Source: Salarchaeum sp. JOR-1 (GTDB taxonomy: Archaea > Halobacteriota > Halobacteria > Halobacteriales > Halobacteriaceae). From it: DNA of 64,000 nt. The stretch covers positions 744,001 to 808,000 of the forward strand of contig NZ_CP042241.1 of NCBI RefSeq assembly GCF_007833275.1. Reading direction: 5' to 3'. The translations under genes were made by a program, and so were the position numbers. The notes beneath the pieces were generated by a model. That model had not been told where the DNA came from and did no database searches. It worked only from the letters and a program-made list of their open reading frames with translations. Shown here piece after piece: positions 22,425-31,873 of this stretch; the stretch's first letter is position 1, and every line of letters begins with the position of its first letter.

Positions 22425-23279
22425 ATGGCGAACCTCTACGAGCAAACGCAGCGAGAGATCCAGCCGCTCGACCTCCGGTATTCCGCGGACGAACTCGACG
22501 CACAGGTCGACCACATCACGGACTTCATCGCGGGCCGCGTCGAGGAGTTCGACGTCGACGGCGCGCTCATCGCGCTCTCCGGCGGCATCGACAGCACGAC
22601 GACCGCCCACCTCGCCGTGGAGGCGCTCGGCGCGGATCGCGTGCACGGCCTCCTCCTCCCGAAGGAGGTGAACACGGAGGAGAACATGAGCGACGCCGAG
22701 CGCGTCGCGCGGAAGCTCGACATCTCCTACGACGTCCTTCCCGTTGACTCCATCGTCGAGGAGATACTCGACACGTACGACGCCGAGTCCGGGGACGACT
22801 CCGAGGGCCGCTGGGAGGGCCGGTACGTCGGGAACACCAGCGCGCGCGTCCGCATGACCCTCAACTATCTCGTCGCGAACTACGAGAACAAACTCGTCCT
22901 CGGCACCGGTAACCGCGCCGAACTCGGCACGGGGTACGTGACGAAGTACGGCGACGGCGGCGTCGACTGCAACCCCCTCGGGAACCTCTACAAGCAGCAG
23001 GTTCGTCAGGTCGCCGCCCACCTCGGCGTCGACGAGTCACTCGTTCAGAAGACCCCCACGGGCGGCATGGTCGACTACGACACCGACGAAGCGGAGTTCG
23101 GCGTCGACTACGACACGCTCGACGCCATCCTCGCGCTCTGCATCGACGGCGGCGTCCCACCCGAGGCCACCGCCCGCCTCACGGACACATCCCTCGACGA
23201 CGTCGAACACGTCGTCCGGCTGCACGAGGACAGCGAACACAAACGCACGCCACCGACCGAACCCGACCCCCTCTTCTAG
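22425..23279 (+). CDS. nadE: NH3-dependent NAD+ synthetase
   Basis: The 284-residue enzyme amidates deamido-NAD+ with ammonia and ATP. The PP-loop is ALSGGIDSTTTAHLAVEAL (about residue 50). The conserved GTGNRAELGTGYVTKYGDGG and the lid/dimer motif KTPTGGMVDYDTDEAEFG follow. There is no N-terminal glutaminase domain, so ammonia is the likely nitrogen donor. ATG 22425 (MANLYEQTQREIQPLDL) follows the GAGGAGG ribosome-binding site and fits family length; the longer open frame upstream is not needed. It converges with the PurD-like gene across 14 bases. Confidence 0.92.
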   Translation: MANLYEQTQREIQPLDLRYSADELDAQVDHITDFIAGRVEEFDVDGALIALSGGIDSTTTAHLAVEALGADRVHGLLLPKEVNTEENMSDAERVARKLDISYDVLPVDSIVEEILDTYDAESGDDSEGRWEGRYVGNTSARVRMTLNYLVANYENKLVLGTGNRAELGTGYVTKYGDGGVDCNPLGNLYKQQVRQVAAHLGVDESLVQKTPTGGMVDYDTDEAEFGVDYDTLDAILALCIDGGVPPEATARLTDTSLDDVEHVVRLHEDSEHKRTPPTEPDPLF

Positions 23280-23293
23280 CGCGCCGAACCCAG

Positions 23294-24607
23294 CTATTCG
23301 GGGCCGAGGTAGCCCCACGCCTGCAGGCGGTCGCCGTCACCGTTGATCCAGCGCTCGCCGATGTCGTCCCGGTAGTACATGTTCGGCATCACGATATCGC
23401 CGATGCGGTCGTACGCTCGCTCGCGAGCGGCGTGCATCGTGTCGCCCGTGCCGGTCACGACGATGGGCATCCCGTTGTCGCCAGCCGCGCGCCACTGACC
23501 ATCAACCTTCTTCGCATCTTCGAGATGGATCCCGTCGCGGCTGTCCGACTGGAACACCACAGCTGCATTCCGAGAGTTCTCATCGTACGTCTTCTCGTCG
23601 TCGAACGGGAACGGTGGCAGGACTATCCGGACGCCGATCTGGTACCCGTTGTGTACCTCTAGTTTTGGGTCATTACCATGGGCGAGGTCGTAGAAAAACT
23701 CGCCAGTAGATGACTCAATGGACTCTTCCTGCAGCGCAATCGTCGGGTATCCGAACCGCGGTGTGAACTCAAGCGGGTACATCCCGTTCTCGTTCACGAT
23801 GCAGTTGATGTCGATGCTCCCGACGTAGCCCTCTTCGGCGAGCCAGCCCTCGAGCTTCCCCAAGGTCTCCCTGAACAATTTGTTCTGCTTGGCCCAGAAC
23901 ATCGACGTTCCCATTTCACCCGTCGAGGGGCCGATGTTTCCGGGAAACAGCTTCTTGTGCTCGAAGTTGAAATTCACCTCGTCGATGAACTCCTCGCCGT
24001 TGAAGAACCCGCAGATAGCGATCTCGACTCCCTCGACTTTCCGCTGGAGCTGAAACCCCTTCATCCGGTGGCCCCAGGCCTTCTTGTAGGCGCGGAGGAC
24101 GTCGATGACGTCGCTCCCGTCGTCCTCGTTCCCGACGTACAACAGCCGCTTGACGTTCTGGACCTCCCCGAGCGGCTTAATCACGTACGACGCCGGGTTC
24201 TCCTCGACGTGCTGGATGCCCGCATCGAAGTCGTGGAAGATGTGGTGCTCGACGGTGTTGACGCCGTGTTCTTCCAGGATATCCATCGCGTAGCCGCGGT
24301 CTTCTTCGAGGTGGTCGGTGTTCGGCGTTCCACCGACCACAGCTTTTCCTTGGTCGCGGAGTTCTTGGGCGAGTTCCCCGGTTCCGATATCGGATCCCAC
24401 CCAGATGTCGTCGAAGATGATGACGTCCGCCCACTCGATGTCCCCACGCCAGTCGTCCGATTTTGGGACGAACCCGTCACCGATCTCCTTGTCGCTCTCC
24501 GCTTCGATGTAGTACTTGACGTCGTGCCCCTCTTTGCGGATCTGCCAAGCCAAATCCGTGATCAGTGCAGCGTCGAGCGAACAGAACAGGAAGTTCTTCG
24601 CGTCCAT
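23294..24607 (-). CDS. PurD-like ATP-grasp ligase
   Basis: The 437-residue protein has an N-terminal Rossmann-like domain (MDAKNFLFCSLDAALITDLA), an ATP-grasp core (SYVIKPLGEVQNVKRLLYVG; FQLQRKVEGVEIAICGFFNG; GSIDINCIVNENGMYPLEFT) and a C-terminal domain like GARS (phosphoribosylamine-glycine ligase). It lacks the usual N-terminal G-G-x-G-R-E-H of classical PurD. It is therefore a distant homologue whose substrate may differ. Codon third positions are more mixed than in neighbouring genes, a sign of transfer. ATG 24607 fits the domain start; the upstream frame to 24754 is Arg/Pro-rich. Confidence 0.75.
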   Translation of the reverse strand: MDAKNFLFCSLDAALITDLAWQIRKEGHDVKYYIEAESDKEIGDGFVPKSDDWRGDIEWADVIIFDDIWVGSDIGTGELAQELRDQGKAVVGGTPNTDHLEEDRGYAMDILEEHGVNTVEHHIFHDFDAGIQHVEENPASYVIKPLGEVQNVKRLLYVGNEDDGSDVIDVLRAYKKAWGHRMKGFQLQRKVEGVEIAICGFFNGEEFIDEVNFNFEHKKLFPGNIGPSTGEMGTSMFWAKQNKLFRETLGKLEGWLAEEGYVGSIDINCIVNENGMYPLEFTPRFGYPTIALQEESIESSTGEFFYDLAHGNDPKLEVHNGYQIGVRIVLPPFPFDDEKTYDENSRNAAVVFQSDSRDGIHLEDAKKVDGQWRAAGDNGMPIVVTGTGDTMHAARERAYDRIGDIVMPNMYYRDDIGERWINGDGDRLQAWGYLGPE

Positions 24608-24728
24608 ACACGTCGGAACGACCGCACGCCCTAAACTGCATGGGCCCCTCCGTTTCCCTCTCGGTTTGCGGTTTCGTGACGTGGCCGTGTTCCTACTGGC
24701 GCGATTCGGTGATTGACCGCGGGTTATG

Positions 24729-24736
24729 TTATTAAA
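24729..24736 (+). promoter_or_regulatory. TATA box of the 34-residue membrane peptide gene
   Basis: TTATTAAA lies 20-27 bases before ATG 24756, consistent with a leaderless mRNA. It is followed by AACTCCCAACCT, also seen near 1990. Confidence 0.45.
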
Positions 24737-24755
24737 AACTCCCAACCTATCCACT

Positions 24756-24860
24756 ATGGAAACTGTTTGGATCGTGCTTGCACTGATACTCAGCTTCGGG
24801 TTTCTCTCCGCGACTGTTCGAATACTCTGGAACGGCGAACGCCCGAATTGGATCGGCTGA
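24756..24860 (+). CDS. 34-residue single-pass membrane peptide
   Basis: METVWIVLALILSFGFLSAT followed by VRILWNGERPNWIG: one TM helix with a short cytoplasmic tail. The TATA box at leaderless distance supports expression. It is divergent from the PurD-like gene. The function is unknown. It is too short for homology to decide by eye. Confidence 0.5.
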   Translation: METVWIVLALILSFGFLSATVRILWNGERPNWIG

Positions 24861-25022
24861 CAGCGTCACTTGCGGTGGTGCGGAAGAACTCCCAGATTCT
24901 GGATGCCGAACTCGCAGCACTCCCTGTACGGTGAACCGCACACGCCCATTCTATATCGTGGTATGGGATTTATACCTGTGTTAGCAGGTGCTTTTATCCC
25001 GGCTGGCGCCGATTCTCCGCGT

Positions 25023-25316
25023 ATGGCAGACGACCCACCAGAAGTCGCGCTCGGCGCAACGATCTACAACGACGACGGCCACAAACTCGGCACCGTCCGC
25101 GGGTTCGACGAGGACGGGTTCTACGTCACTACCCGCGAGGGCGTCGAATCGCTCTCAATCGAACACGAGCGCGCCGGACACGAGTTCGGTGAGGCGGAAC
25201 TCACCTGGCGCTGCTCGGAGTGCGGTGAAATGGCCGACCTTCATGACGGCCTTCCCGAGGAATGCCCGTCCTGTGGCGCCGAGAAAGAACAGCTCTTCTA
25301 CTGGACCGAGGATTAG
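25023..25316 (+). CDS. Rubredoxin-like zinc-ribbon protein (DUF7130-type)
   Basis: This 97-residue protein has an N-terminal PRC/KOW-like beta domain (LGATIYNDDGHKLGTVRGFD, FYVTTREGVESLSIEHE) and a C-terminal rubredoxin-like ribbon (WRCSECGEMADL ... CPSCGAEKEQLFYWTED). The order matches small haloarchaeal proteins annotated as DUF7130. A redox or metal-sensing role is possible, but no partner is visible. ATG 25023 begins the first beta strand region. Its stop overlaps that of the NifU-like gene on the other strand. Confidence 0.75.
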   Translation: MADDPPEVALGATIYNDDGHKLGTVRGFDEDGFYVTTREGVESLSIEHERAGHEFGEAELTWRCSECGEMADLHDGLPEECPSCGAEKEQLFYWTED

Positions 25317-25666
25317 AACGGGGCCTGCGGGCCTTCGTCGTCCTCGCCGTCGTCGGACGTTTCACCGGGGAACGAGGGACTCATCCCGCTGTCACCGCCC
25401 TGTCCGCCCATGCCGGTGTCCGCGTGAACCTGGTTGATCTCCGGAATCTCCTTCGTCATCCGGGACTTGATCGCCTGAATCGTCATCGGGCTGATACCGC
25501 AGCCGGAACACGCGCCGCCGAGAGAGATGCTGACCGTACCGTTCTCTCGGTCGATGTTCTGAATCGCGTGGTTGCCGCCGTGCATCTGGATCTGCGGGAA
25601 GTTCCGGCGGAGGAAGTTGTTGATGCGTTCCTCCAGGTCGTCGCCGGACTGACTCTCGGTGCTCAT
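25313..25666 (-). CDS. NifU-like Fe-S scaffold domain protein
   Basis: The 117-residue protein carries the NifU C-terminal (Nfu) domain: ERINNFLRRNFPQIQMHGGN, then the cluster-binding C-x-x-C in LGGACSGCGISPMTIQAIK (about residues 53-56). A Gly/Asp-rich disordered tail follows. Nfu proteins carry [4Fe-4S] clusters to targets. ATG 25666 gives the usual Nfu length. The DUF5783 gene on the same strand ends upstream, with its 3' end 38 bases away. Confidence 0.88.
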   Translation of the reverse strand: MSTESQSGDDLEERINNFLRRNFPQIQMHGGNHAIQNIDRENGTVSISLGGACSGCGISPMTIQAIKSRMTKEIPEINQVHADTGMGGQGGDSGMSPSFPGETSDDGEDDEGPQAPF

Positions 25667-25704
25667 ACTGAAGAACACGGTGTCTGGCGGCTTAAGTTCT
25701 TGGA

Positions 25705-26025
25705 CTACGCGAAATCGAACGTCGCGCGCAACTGCTCCTTTAACTCCTCCACGTACACGTCGAGCGTCTCCGCGGCCTTCTCGTCGCTCACGGGCGCGCC
25801 CGTCAGGCGGTCGATAGGGTCGTCTGGGAGTTCTATCGAGAACTCGCCGTCGCCCTCGTAGTGCGGCTCGCTCTCGTTCAGTATCTGCTGGTCGATGGCG
25901 TGAATCAGCGTCGAGTCGTACGTCCCGTTCAGCTCGTTGAACGCCCGCTTGTACGCGGTCTGGAGCTGCGAGAAGTACTCCGTGTACTTCTCCTCCTCGA
26001 ACTCCTCGGGCGTGAAGTCGCTCAT
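25705..26025 (-). CDS. Conserved haloarchaeal protein (DUF5783-like)
   Basis: 106 residues, acidic, mostly helical: MSDFTPEEFEEEKYTEYFSQ, LQTAYKRAFNELNGTYDS and a C-terminal helix AAETLDVYVEELKEQLRATF. It matches my memory of the widely conserved DUF5783 family, which has no known biochemical role. It is on the same strand as the Nfu gene, 38 bases upstream, so they may share a transcript and possibly a role in Fe-S or redox physiology (inference). Confidence 0.7.
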   Translation of the reverse strand: MSDFTPEEFEEEKYTEYFSQLQTAYKRAFNELNGTYDSTLIHAIDQQILNESEPHYEGDGEFSIELPDDPIDRLTGAPVSDEKAAETLDVYVEELKEQLRATFDFA

Positions 26026-26152
26026 ATCCTTCCTCGGGGGAGTCGCGGGTAAAAACCGGCCGATTCACCGATAATAAACCAAATAGGGCGATACAGAATC
26101 GTGGTTGGTGGGTGACCGACACCGATTTGCCGGCGCTCCGCCACGTCCTGGT

Positions 26153-26365
26153 ATGCGCCGCCGTGACCGCCTCGTCGTCGCCGCCGCCGTCACGCTGGTC
26201 GCGACGCTCTGCGGATTCGTCGTCATGGGAACCAGCCGCGGGTTCGTCGGCTACCGAACCGCACGACTGCTCTCCGTCCCGTTCATCGCGCTGGCCGCCG
26301 GCAGTGCAGTCTACGCGTTCTCCGTCTCCGTGCTCGCGTACGCGGGCGTGCTGGACTTAGGATAG
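26153..26365 (+). CDS. 70-residue two-TM membrane protein
   Basis: MRRRDRLVVAAAVTLVATLC with a basic N-terminus is followed by GFVVMGTSRGFVGYRTARLL and a second helix FIALAAGSAVYAFSVSVLAYA. It has two TM helices and an N-in topology by the positive-inside rule. ATG 26153 is preferred to the upstream GTG frame. Its last nine bases overlap the 3' end of the DHH gene. The function is unknown. Confidence 0.6.
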   Translation: MRRRDRLVVAAAVTLVATLCGFVVMGTSRGFVGYRTARLLSVPFIALAAGSAVYAFSVSVLAYAGVLDLG

Positions 26366-27766
26366 CTGCGCAGCGACTAGCCGGCCCACCTCGTCGACGA
26401 ACGCCTCGACGTCGCCGTCCGGAATGGTCGCGCCCGCCGCGACGGTGTGCCCGCCGCCGTCGCCGCCGACCGACCGCGCCGCCTCCCCCATCACGGCGGA
26501 GAGGTCGAGCCCCTCGTCGACGAGCCGGCTCGTTCCGCGGGCTGAAGCTTTCAACTCCGTCTCGTTCTTCCGCGCGAGCGCCACGATGGGTTTGTCGTAC
26601 CGCACGCCGTCCGCGCTCATCGCCATTCCCGCGACGATACCGACGATGGTGTCCCGAATCTCGTCGCCCGCGTCGAACCACTGCACGTGCTCCTCCTGGG
26701 TGACACCGTGCTCCTCTACCCACCGTACGCCCGCGGAGAGGTTCCGGCGGTGTTCGGTGAGGAGCTCTCGGGCCTCCGCGAGCGCGCTATCCCGGTCGCC
26801 GAGACAGACCGCGAGCCCCACGTCAGCGCGCTCGTAGCGCGCCGTCGCGTTCAGGAGCGTCGAGAACTCGCTCGCGTCCCGCACCTCGGTTCCCGGTTCC
26901 TCCTCGACCAGCGTGTACGTCGTTCCGACGAGGTTCTCGACGTCGTCCGTGCTGACGCCGTTGCGTATCGCGCGCCGGATGAGCGCGCTCGCCACCGTTT
27001 GCTTCTGGTCGACGGTGAGTTCCGCCCACGTCGGCCACTCGCCGTCCCGCCGAAGGTCGATATCGAGGCCGGCGAGGAAGCGCACCGCACCCTGTCGGTC
27101 GTTCGTGATGCTGGGTATCTGCACCTCGCTCGCGTACGCCAGAAGTTTCGGGAGCGAGCGCGTCTGCACGCCGTACACGGCGAGTCCGCGCGTGGTGTCG
27201 AGCACGCCCGCCTCTACGCCCTCCTTCGCGACGGCGGTGTTCGCGCCGACCAACTCCCCGCCCTCGGTCTGCATGTCGCCGACCGCGCCGACGACGGCGA
27301 GCGCCGCTAAGTCCCTGTTCTCGGGGCCGCCGAGCGCTCGCGCGAGCACGTACGCCGCGCCCGCGCCGGAGAGCTCGCTCCCGCCGTCCACGCCCTCCAG
27401 GAGCGGGTTCAGGTGGTGTTCGATGTCGACATCGGCGGGCTGGTGGTGATCCGCAACGACGGGCGTGAAGCCGTACTTGACTATTTCGTCGAGCTGGCCG
27501 CTCCCGAAGTCCGTGAAGAGAACGGTATCGTAATCCGCGTCGGCGATGTCCGCAATCTCCTCGGGGCCGAGCTGGTTCTCGAAGCGGGTCTCGTGGTCGA
27601 TTCCCGCCCGTGAGAGCGCCTGTGAGGCGACGCCGGCGCTCGTGAGGCCGTCGGCGTCGATATGGGACGCGAGCAGCACCGCGTCCGCGTCGCGGAGCGC
27701 GTCCGCACACCGGCGTGCGCGCGCTTCGAGTTCCGGTACGGGGAACGACGCCGTCGTCTCACTCAT
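26357..27766 (-). CDS. RecJ-like DHH-family phosphoesterase
   Basis: The 469-residue protein has DHH motifs for two metals: ASHIDADGLTSAG (motif I), TVLFTDFGSGQ (II) and VVADHHQPAD (III), with a GVDGGSELSGAG region. The DHHA1 substrate-binding domain ends with GGDGGGHTVAAGATIP. Archaeal proteins of this kind are RecJ/GAN-like single-strand exonucleases associated with GINS and replication or repair, or nano-RNases. Which one applies is not decided by sequence alone. ATG 27766 is used; a GTG two codons upstream is possible. Confidence 0.85.
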   Translation of the reverse strand: MSETTASFPVPELEARARRCADALRDADAVLLASHIDADGLTSAGVASQALSRAGIDHETRFENQLGPEEIADIADADYDTVLFTDFGSGQLDEIVKYGFTPVVADHHQPADVDIEHHLNPLLEGVDGGSELSGAGAAYVLARALGGPENRDLAALAVVGAVGDMQTEGGELVGANTAVAKEGVEAGVLDTTRGLAVYGVQTRSLPKLLAYASEVQIPSITNDRQGAVRFLAGLDIDLRRDGEWPTWAELTVDQKQTVASALIRRAIRNGVSTDDVENLVGTTYTLVEEEPGTEVRDASEFSTLLNATARYERADVGLAVCLGDRDSALAEARELLTEHRRNLSAGVRWVEEHGVTQEEHVQWFDAGDEIRDTIVGIVAGMAMSADGVRYDKPIVALARKNETELKASARGTSRLVDEGLDLSAVMGEAARSVGGDGGGHTVAAGATIPDGDVEAFVDEVGRLVAAQLS

Positions 27767-27805
27767 CGCCACTCGCTAGGTCGCTCTCGGCTATAAACGT
27801 CCGCC

Positions 27806-28525
27806 CTACAGTTCGTCGAGCACCGCGTCCGCGAGCGCCTCGAAACTCGCCTCGTCCGGCACGACGTCCACCTCGATGCCGCGTTCCTCTGCGGTTCGCC
27901 GGGTCGGCTCGCCGATTGTGCCGACGACGGCGCGGTTCAATCCCTCGATTGCCTGCGCGCGCCGGTCGCGTTCGGCCGCGGCGTCGAGGAAGTGTTCGAC
28001 GGTGAGACTCGACGTGAACAGCGCCGCATCGAGGCTCCCGGCGGCCGCGCGCTCGGCCGACACGCCGCTCTCTGCGGGTCGCGTGAGTCGGTAGAGGACG
28101 GTCTCGTGGACGTACGCGCCCGCCTCGGTGACGCCGTCGAGCAGCACGTCGCTCCCGTGGTCGGAGCGCGCGACTTCCACGCGCAACCCACCGACCCGGT
28201 CTCGCAGGGCGTTCACGAGGCCGGTAGACGAGTACTCCCCGGGAACCACGTCCACGCCGAACCCCTCTGTTTCTAGTGCAACCCGCGTCGACTCGCCGAT
28301 TGCGCACACCGTCGCCTCGCTCGGAACCCAGCCGGCGTCCGCGACGAGTTCCGCGCCGGTCTTGCTCGTGAACACCACGAAATCGGCGTCGTCGCGTGGC
28401 GTGTTCCCCGTGGGCGCGACTTCGAGCATCGGGTCGAGCACGGGCGTCGCGCCCCGGGCTTCGAGGTGGTCGCCCGCCCGCGCGAGTCGCCCGTCGTCGG
28501 GACGGAAGACGGCGACGTCAGGCAT
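27806..28525 (-). CDS. hemD: Uroporphyrinogen-III synthase
   Basis: The 239-residue, two-domain Rossmann-like enzyme closes hydroxymethylbilane to uroporphyrinogen III. The sequence is poorly conserved in this family. The supporting features are [50 protein letters not shown] and [20 protein letters not shown], plus position directly behind sumT (eight-base overlap) and hemC. Catalytic residues are not well defined in HemD. It is the last gene of the leftward haem/sirohaem operon. Confidence 0.88.
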   Translation of the reverse strand: MPDVAVFRPDDGRLARAGDHLEARGATPVLDPMLEVAPTGNTPRDDADFVVFTSKTGAELVADAGWVPSEATVCAIGESTRVALETEGFGVDVVPGEYSSTGLVNALRDRVGGLRVEVARSDHGSDVLLDGVTEAGAYVHETVLYRLTRPAESGVSAERAAAGSLDAALFTSSLTVEHFLDAAAERDRRAQAIEGLNRAVVGTIGEPTRRTAEERGIEVDVVPDEASFEALADAVLDEL

Positions 28526-29264
28526 CGAGGAACGCCTCCACGCGCTCGCGGACGCGCGCCACCTCGCCGATAACGGTCACGGCCGGCGGTTCGATTCCCG
28601 CTTCGTCGCGCACGTCGACGATGGTGTCGAGCGTCCCGGTCGCGACGCGCTGGCCGGGCCGCGTCCCCTTCTCGACGAGCGCGACGGGCGTCTCGGGATC
28701 CATTCCCGCCTCGCGGAGCTCCCGGGTGTACTCGGGGAGTCTTCCGACGCCCATCAGCACGACGAGCGTGCCGCCGGTGGCGGCGAGCGCACCCCAGTCC
28801 ACGCTCGACTCCTCCTTCGTCGGATCCTCGTGACCGGTGACGAGCGTGACGCTCGACACGAAGTCGCGGTGGGTCGCGGGAATCCCCGCCACCGCGGGCG
28901 CGGCCAACGGGGAGGTGACGCCGGGCACGACCTCGAACGGAACCCCGTGGTCGGCGAGGTACTCCATCTCCTCGCCACCCCGCCCGAACACGAACGGATC
29001 GCCGCCCTTCAGCCGAACCACCCGCTTGCCCTCGCGGGCGAGTTCGACGAGGCGTTCGTTTATCTCCGATTGGGGCGTTCGCTCGCCGCCCGCGCGCTTT
29101 CCCACGTCCTCGCGCTTCGCCGCCGGAACCGTCTCCAGAATGTCCGGCCCGGGGAGCTTATCGTGCAACACCACGTCCGCCTCGTCCAGCAGGCGGCGGG
29201 CCTTCACGGTGAGGAGTTCGGGGTCGCCGGGGCCGCTTCCGACGAGGGACACCGTTCCGGTCAT
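28518..29264 (-). CDS. cobA: Uroporphyrinogen-III C-methyltransferase
   Basis: The 248-residue SAM-dependent enzyme makes precorrin-2 for sirohaem, cobalamin and the alternative archaeal haem route. Signatures are [39 protein letters not shown] and [19 protein letters not shown]. It overlaps hemD (3' end) and hemC (5' end, ATGA), so hemC-sumT-hemD are translationally coupled. It is the SumT type (single domain), not fused to HemD or CysG. The name sumT is also used. Confidence 0.93.
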   Translation of the reverse strand: MTGTVSLVGSGPGDPELLTVKARRLLDEADVVLHDKLPGPDILETVPAAKREDVGKRAGGERTPQSEINERLVELAREGKRVVRLKGGDPFVFGRGGEEMEYLADHGVPFEVVPGVTSPLAAPAVAGIPATHRDFVSSVTLVTGHEDPTKEESSVDWGALAATGGTLVVLMGVGRLPEYTRELREAGMDPETPVALVEKGTRPGQRVATGTLDTIVDVRDEAGIEPPAVTVIGEVARVRERVEAFLDA

Positions 29265-30379
29265 TCCCGGCGCGCCTCCGCGATGAGGTCTGCCGCGCCG
29301 CGCTCCCGGAGGTCACTCGCGAGTTCGCGGGCGTCCGCCGCGTAGTCGTCGATGTCGAGTTCGCGCGTCTCCACGACGGACTCGCTGCCGTCCTCGCTGA
29401 ACACCTGCACGTGCGTGCGAACGACGCCGCCTTGGATGAACGCGTGCACGCCGATCGGAGCGATACAGCCGCCGCCCAGTTCTTCGAGCACGACGCGTTC
29501 AGTCGTCGTCTCTACCCGCGAGCGCGGGTGGTCGAGCGCCGTGTGCACCGCGTCCGCCACCTCGCCGTCGAGCGCTGTCACCGCGAGCGCGCCCTGCCCC
29601 GGGGCCGGGACGTGTTCCTCAGTGGGGAGGTCGGTGAGCGACACGTCGTACGCCAGTCCGCTGCGTTCGAGGCCGGCGCGCGCGAGCACGACCGCGTCGT
29701 ACGCCGTCTCTTCCTCGCGCTCCATCGCGGCGCGTTCGAGTTCCGAGAGCGAACTGAACCACTCCTCGACGTCCCGGTCGTACTCGCGGTCGTCGTCTTG
29801 GTGGATGTCGTCGCCCTCCCGTTTCTGGTCGCGTGCCTCCGCGGACTGCTGTTCCTTCTCGTAGTCCAGTCGGCGCTCGTGTTCTTCCTGCAGCGCGGGC
29901 GCGAGCAGTTTCTCCAGCCGGGTGTCGACGTTCCCGCGAATCGGCTCAACCGTGAGGTCGGGGCGCGCGTTCAACACCTGGGCCTTCCGCCGGAGACTCG
30001 ACGTCCCCACGATTGCGCCCTCCGGCAGTTCGTCGAGGCTCTCGCCGTCGACGGTCGCGAGCACGTCGCCCGCGCTCGCCCGCCGCGGCACCGCCGCCGT
30101 CACGAGGTCGTCCGGGACGTCGGTCGGTACGTCCTTCATCGAGTGCACGGCCGCGTCCACCTCTCCCTCCAGAACGCGCTCGTCCAGCGCGCGCACGAAC
30201 GCACCGGTCTTCCCGAGGTCCTGGATGCGTTCGTCCGTGATGCGGTCGCCCTCGGTCTCCACTTCCACGAGTTCCACCGTGTACCGGCGGTCTTCGAGGG
30301 CGGCCTGCACCTCGGCCGCCTGCCGGCGCGCGAGCTGAGACCCCCGCGTCGCCAGCCGAATCGGCTCGCTCTTGTCCAT
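29261..30379 (-). CDS. hemC: Porphobilinogen deaminase (hydroxymethylbilane synthase)
   Basis: The 372-residue enzyme polymerises four porphobilinogens. The N-terminus IRLATRGSQLARRQAAEVQA, VHSMKDVPTDVPDDLV, GTSSLRRKAQVLNARPDL (Arg/Lys substrate site) and the dipyrromethane-cofactor Cys in LEELGGGCIAPIGVHAF are all present. Compared with bacterial HemC (about 310 residues) there is a charged insertion of about 60 residues (EEHERRLDYEKEQQSAEARD and following), as is usual in haloarchaea. It starts 39 bases after hemL. Confidence 0.94.
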   Translation of the reverse strand: MDKSEPIRLATRGSQLARRQAAEVQAALEDRRYTVELVEVETEGDRITDERIQDLGKTGAFVRALDERVLEGEVDAAVHSMKDVPTDVPDDLVTAAVPRRASAGDVLATVDGESLDELPEGAIVGTSSLRRKAQVLNARPDLTVEPIRGNVDTRLEKLLAPALQEEHERRLDYEKEQQSAEARDQKREGDDIHQDDDREYDRDVEEWFSSLSELERAAMEREEETAYDAVVLARAGLERSGLAYDVSLTDLPTEEHVPAPGQGALAVTALDGEVADAVHTALDHPRSRVETTTERVVLEELGGGCIAPIGVHAFIQGGVVRTHVQVFSEDGSESVVETRELDIDDYAADARELASDLRERGAADLIAEARRE

Positions 30380-30418
30380 ACAAATACTGGGAGGGCGTCG
30401 TTGAAACCCCCTTCCCTT

Positions 30419-31735
30419 CTAGAGCGCGTCCGCGTACGCCTCGATGGTTCGCTCCACGTCCGCCTCCGTGTGACCGTGCGCGACGAACTGGCTCTCGAAC
30501 TGGTTCTGCGAGAGCATGATGCCTGCGTCCTGCATCTGCGGGCGGAACACGCGGTTCCAGCGCTCCACGCTCGCGTCACCGACATCGCTGCCGTTCCGGG
30601 GGCGTTCGCCGTCGCGCGTGAACACGACCTTGAACAGGCTGTCCGTCCCCACGACCGAGTACTCGGGGGCCTGATCTTCGACCACGTCCTCCAGACCCGA
30701 CCTGAGTCGCTCGCCCAGTTCGTTCACGTGGTCGTACACGTCTTCTTCGGCGGCGTACCGGAGGGTTTCGAGGCCCGCGGCCATCGTCACCGGATGCCCG
30801 GAGAACGTCCCGGCCTGGAACACGTCGCCCGACGGCGTGAACTCGTTCATGATTTCGGTCTTCCCGCCGATTGCGCCGACCGGGAACCCCCCGCCGATGA
30901 TCTTCCCGAACGTCGTGAGGTCGGGGTCGAAGCCGTACTTGCCCTGCGCGCACTGGAGGCCGCCGACGCGGAAGCCCGTGATGACCTCGTCCCAGACCAG
31001 CAGGGCGCCGTGGTCGTCCGCCAAATCGCGGAGCGTCTCGTGGTAGCCGGGGTCGGGTTCGACGATGCCCTTGTTCGCGAGAACCGGCTCCACGAGCACC
31101 GCGGCGATGTCGTCGCCGTGCTCCTCGAACACCGCGTGGGCGGCCTCCGGGTCGTTGAACGGCACGGGGAGCGTGTGCTCCGCGAACGACGCCGGAATCC
31201 CGGGCGACGACGGCTGTCCCTGCACCGCTCGCGGCTCATCGCCGCTCGCGCGTTCCGTCGGACGTGGTCCGACGCGCTCCACGAGCGTGGATTCCTGCGC
31301 GCCGTGGTAGCCGGACTCCATCACAACGACCTTGTCGCGGCCCGTGTAGCCGCGCGCGAGGCGCACGGCCGAGACAGTCGCTTCCGTCCCCGAGTTCACG
31401 AACCGAACCATCTCCACGGAGGGGACGTGGCGCGTCACGAACTCCGCGTGTTCGACTTCCAGTTCGGTCGGCATCCCGAACATCGGGCCGTCCGCAGTCC
31501 GTGACTGGATCGCGGACGTGACGCGGTCGGGGAGGCTGTGCCCGAGGAGGAGCGGCCCGAGGCCCATCACCCAGTCCACGTAGCGGTTCCCGTCCGCGTC
31601 GACGACGTGGCCGTCCTCGCCCGACCGGACGAACGTCGGGTACGGCACGGGCGCGGCGCGCACGGAGGAGTTCACGCCGCCCGGGAGCGAGTCGAGCGCG
31701 CGGTCGTAGAGGTCGCGCGACGTATCGCGGTTCAT
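30419..31735 (-). CDS. hemL: Glutamate-1-semialdehyde 2,1-aminomutase
   Basis: The 438-residue PLP enzyme produces 5-aminolevulinate from glutamate-1-semialdehyde (C5 pathway). The N-terminus [39 protein letters not shown] and the PLP lysine motif [18 protein letters not shown] (about residue 275) are diagnostic. A 15-residue haloarchaeal stretch ([20 protein letters not shown]) widens the middle. It is first in the leftward hemL-hemC-sumT-hemD group; hemB lies upstream beyond amt. Confidence 0.94.
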   Translation of the reverse strand: MNRDTSRDLYDRALDSLPGGVNSSVRAAPVPYPTFVRSGEDGHVVDADGNRYVDWVMGLGPLLLGHSLPDRVTSAIQSRTADGPMFGMPTELEVEHAEFVTRHVPSVEMVRFVNSGTEATVSAVRLARGYTGRDKVVVMESGYHGAQESTLVERVGPRPTERASGDEPRAVQGQPSSPGIPASFAEHTLPVPFNDPEAAHAVFEEHGDDIAAVLVEPVLANKGIVEPDPGYHETLRDLADDHGALLVWDEVITGFRVGGLQCAQGKYGFDPDLTTFGKIIGGGFPVGAIGGKTEIMNEFTPSGDVFQAGTFSGHPVTMAAGLETLRYAAEEDVYDHVNELGERLRSGLEDVVEDQAPEYSVVGTDSLFKVVFTRDGERPRNGSDVGDASVERWNRVFRPQMQDAGIMLSQNQFESQFVAHGHTEADVERTIEAYADAL

Positions 31736-31740
31736 ACTCG

Positions 31741-31873
31741 GAGGTTGGGTCGGACTCGGGAAAAGGATTGACGCTCCGCGCTCACCGTCGAGTGCCGTCG
31801 CTCACCGAGGAAACAGCGGAAAGCGGCTGATGGCTGGGAGTTCGCTGTCGGTTCCCGCGCGATACGCCTCGTC
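31741..31873. other. Short intergenic space between hemL and amt
   Basis: I see no gene. A TGA-bounded 23-codon continuation of the amt frame exists but looks random. It probably contains the hemL promoter. Confidence 0.4.

Noticed and set aside
29780-29890. Charged insertion in HemC as a possible foreign domain
   Set aside because: Similar insertions are normal in haloarchaeal HemC; not novel here.
29411-31504. 697-codon plus-strand ORF across hemC/hemL
   Set aside because: Antisense shadow of two well-identified haem genes; Arg/His/Val-rich product without motifs.
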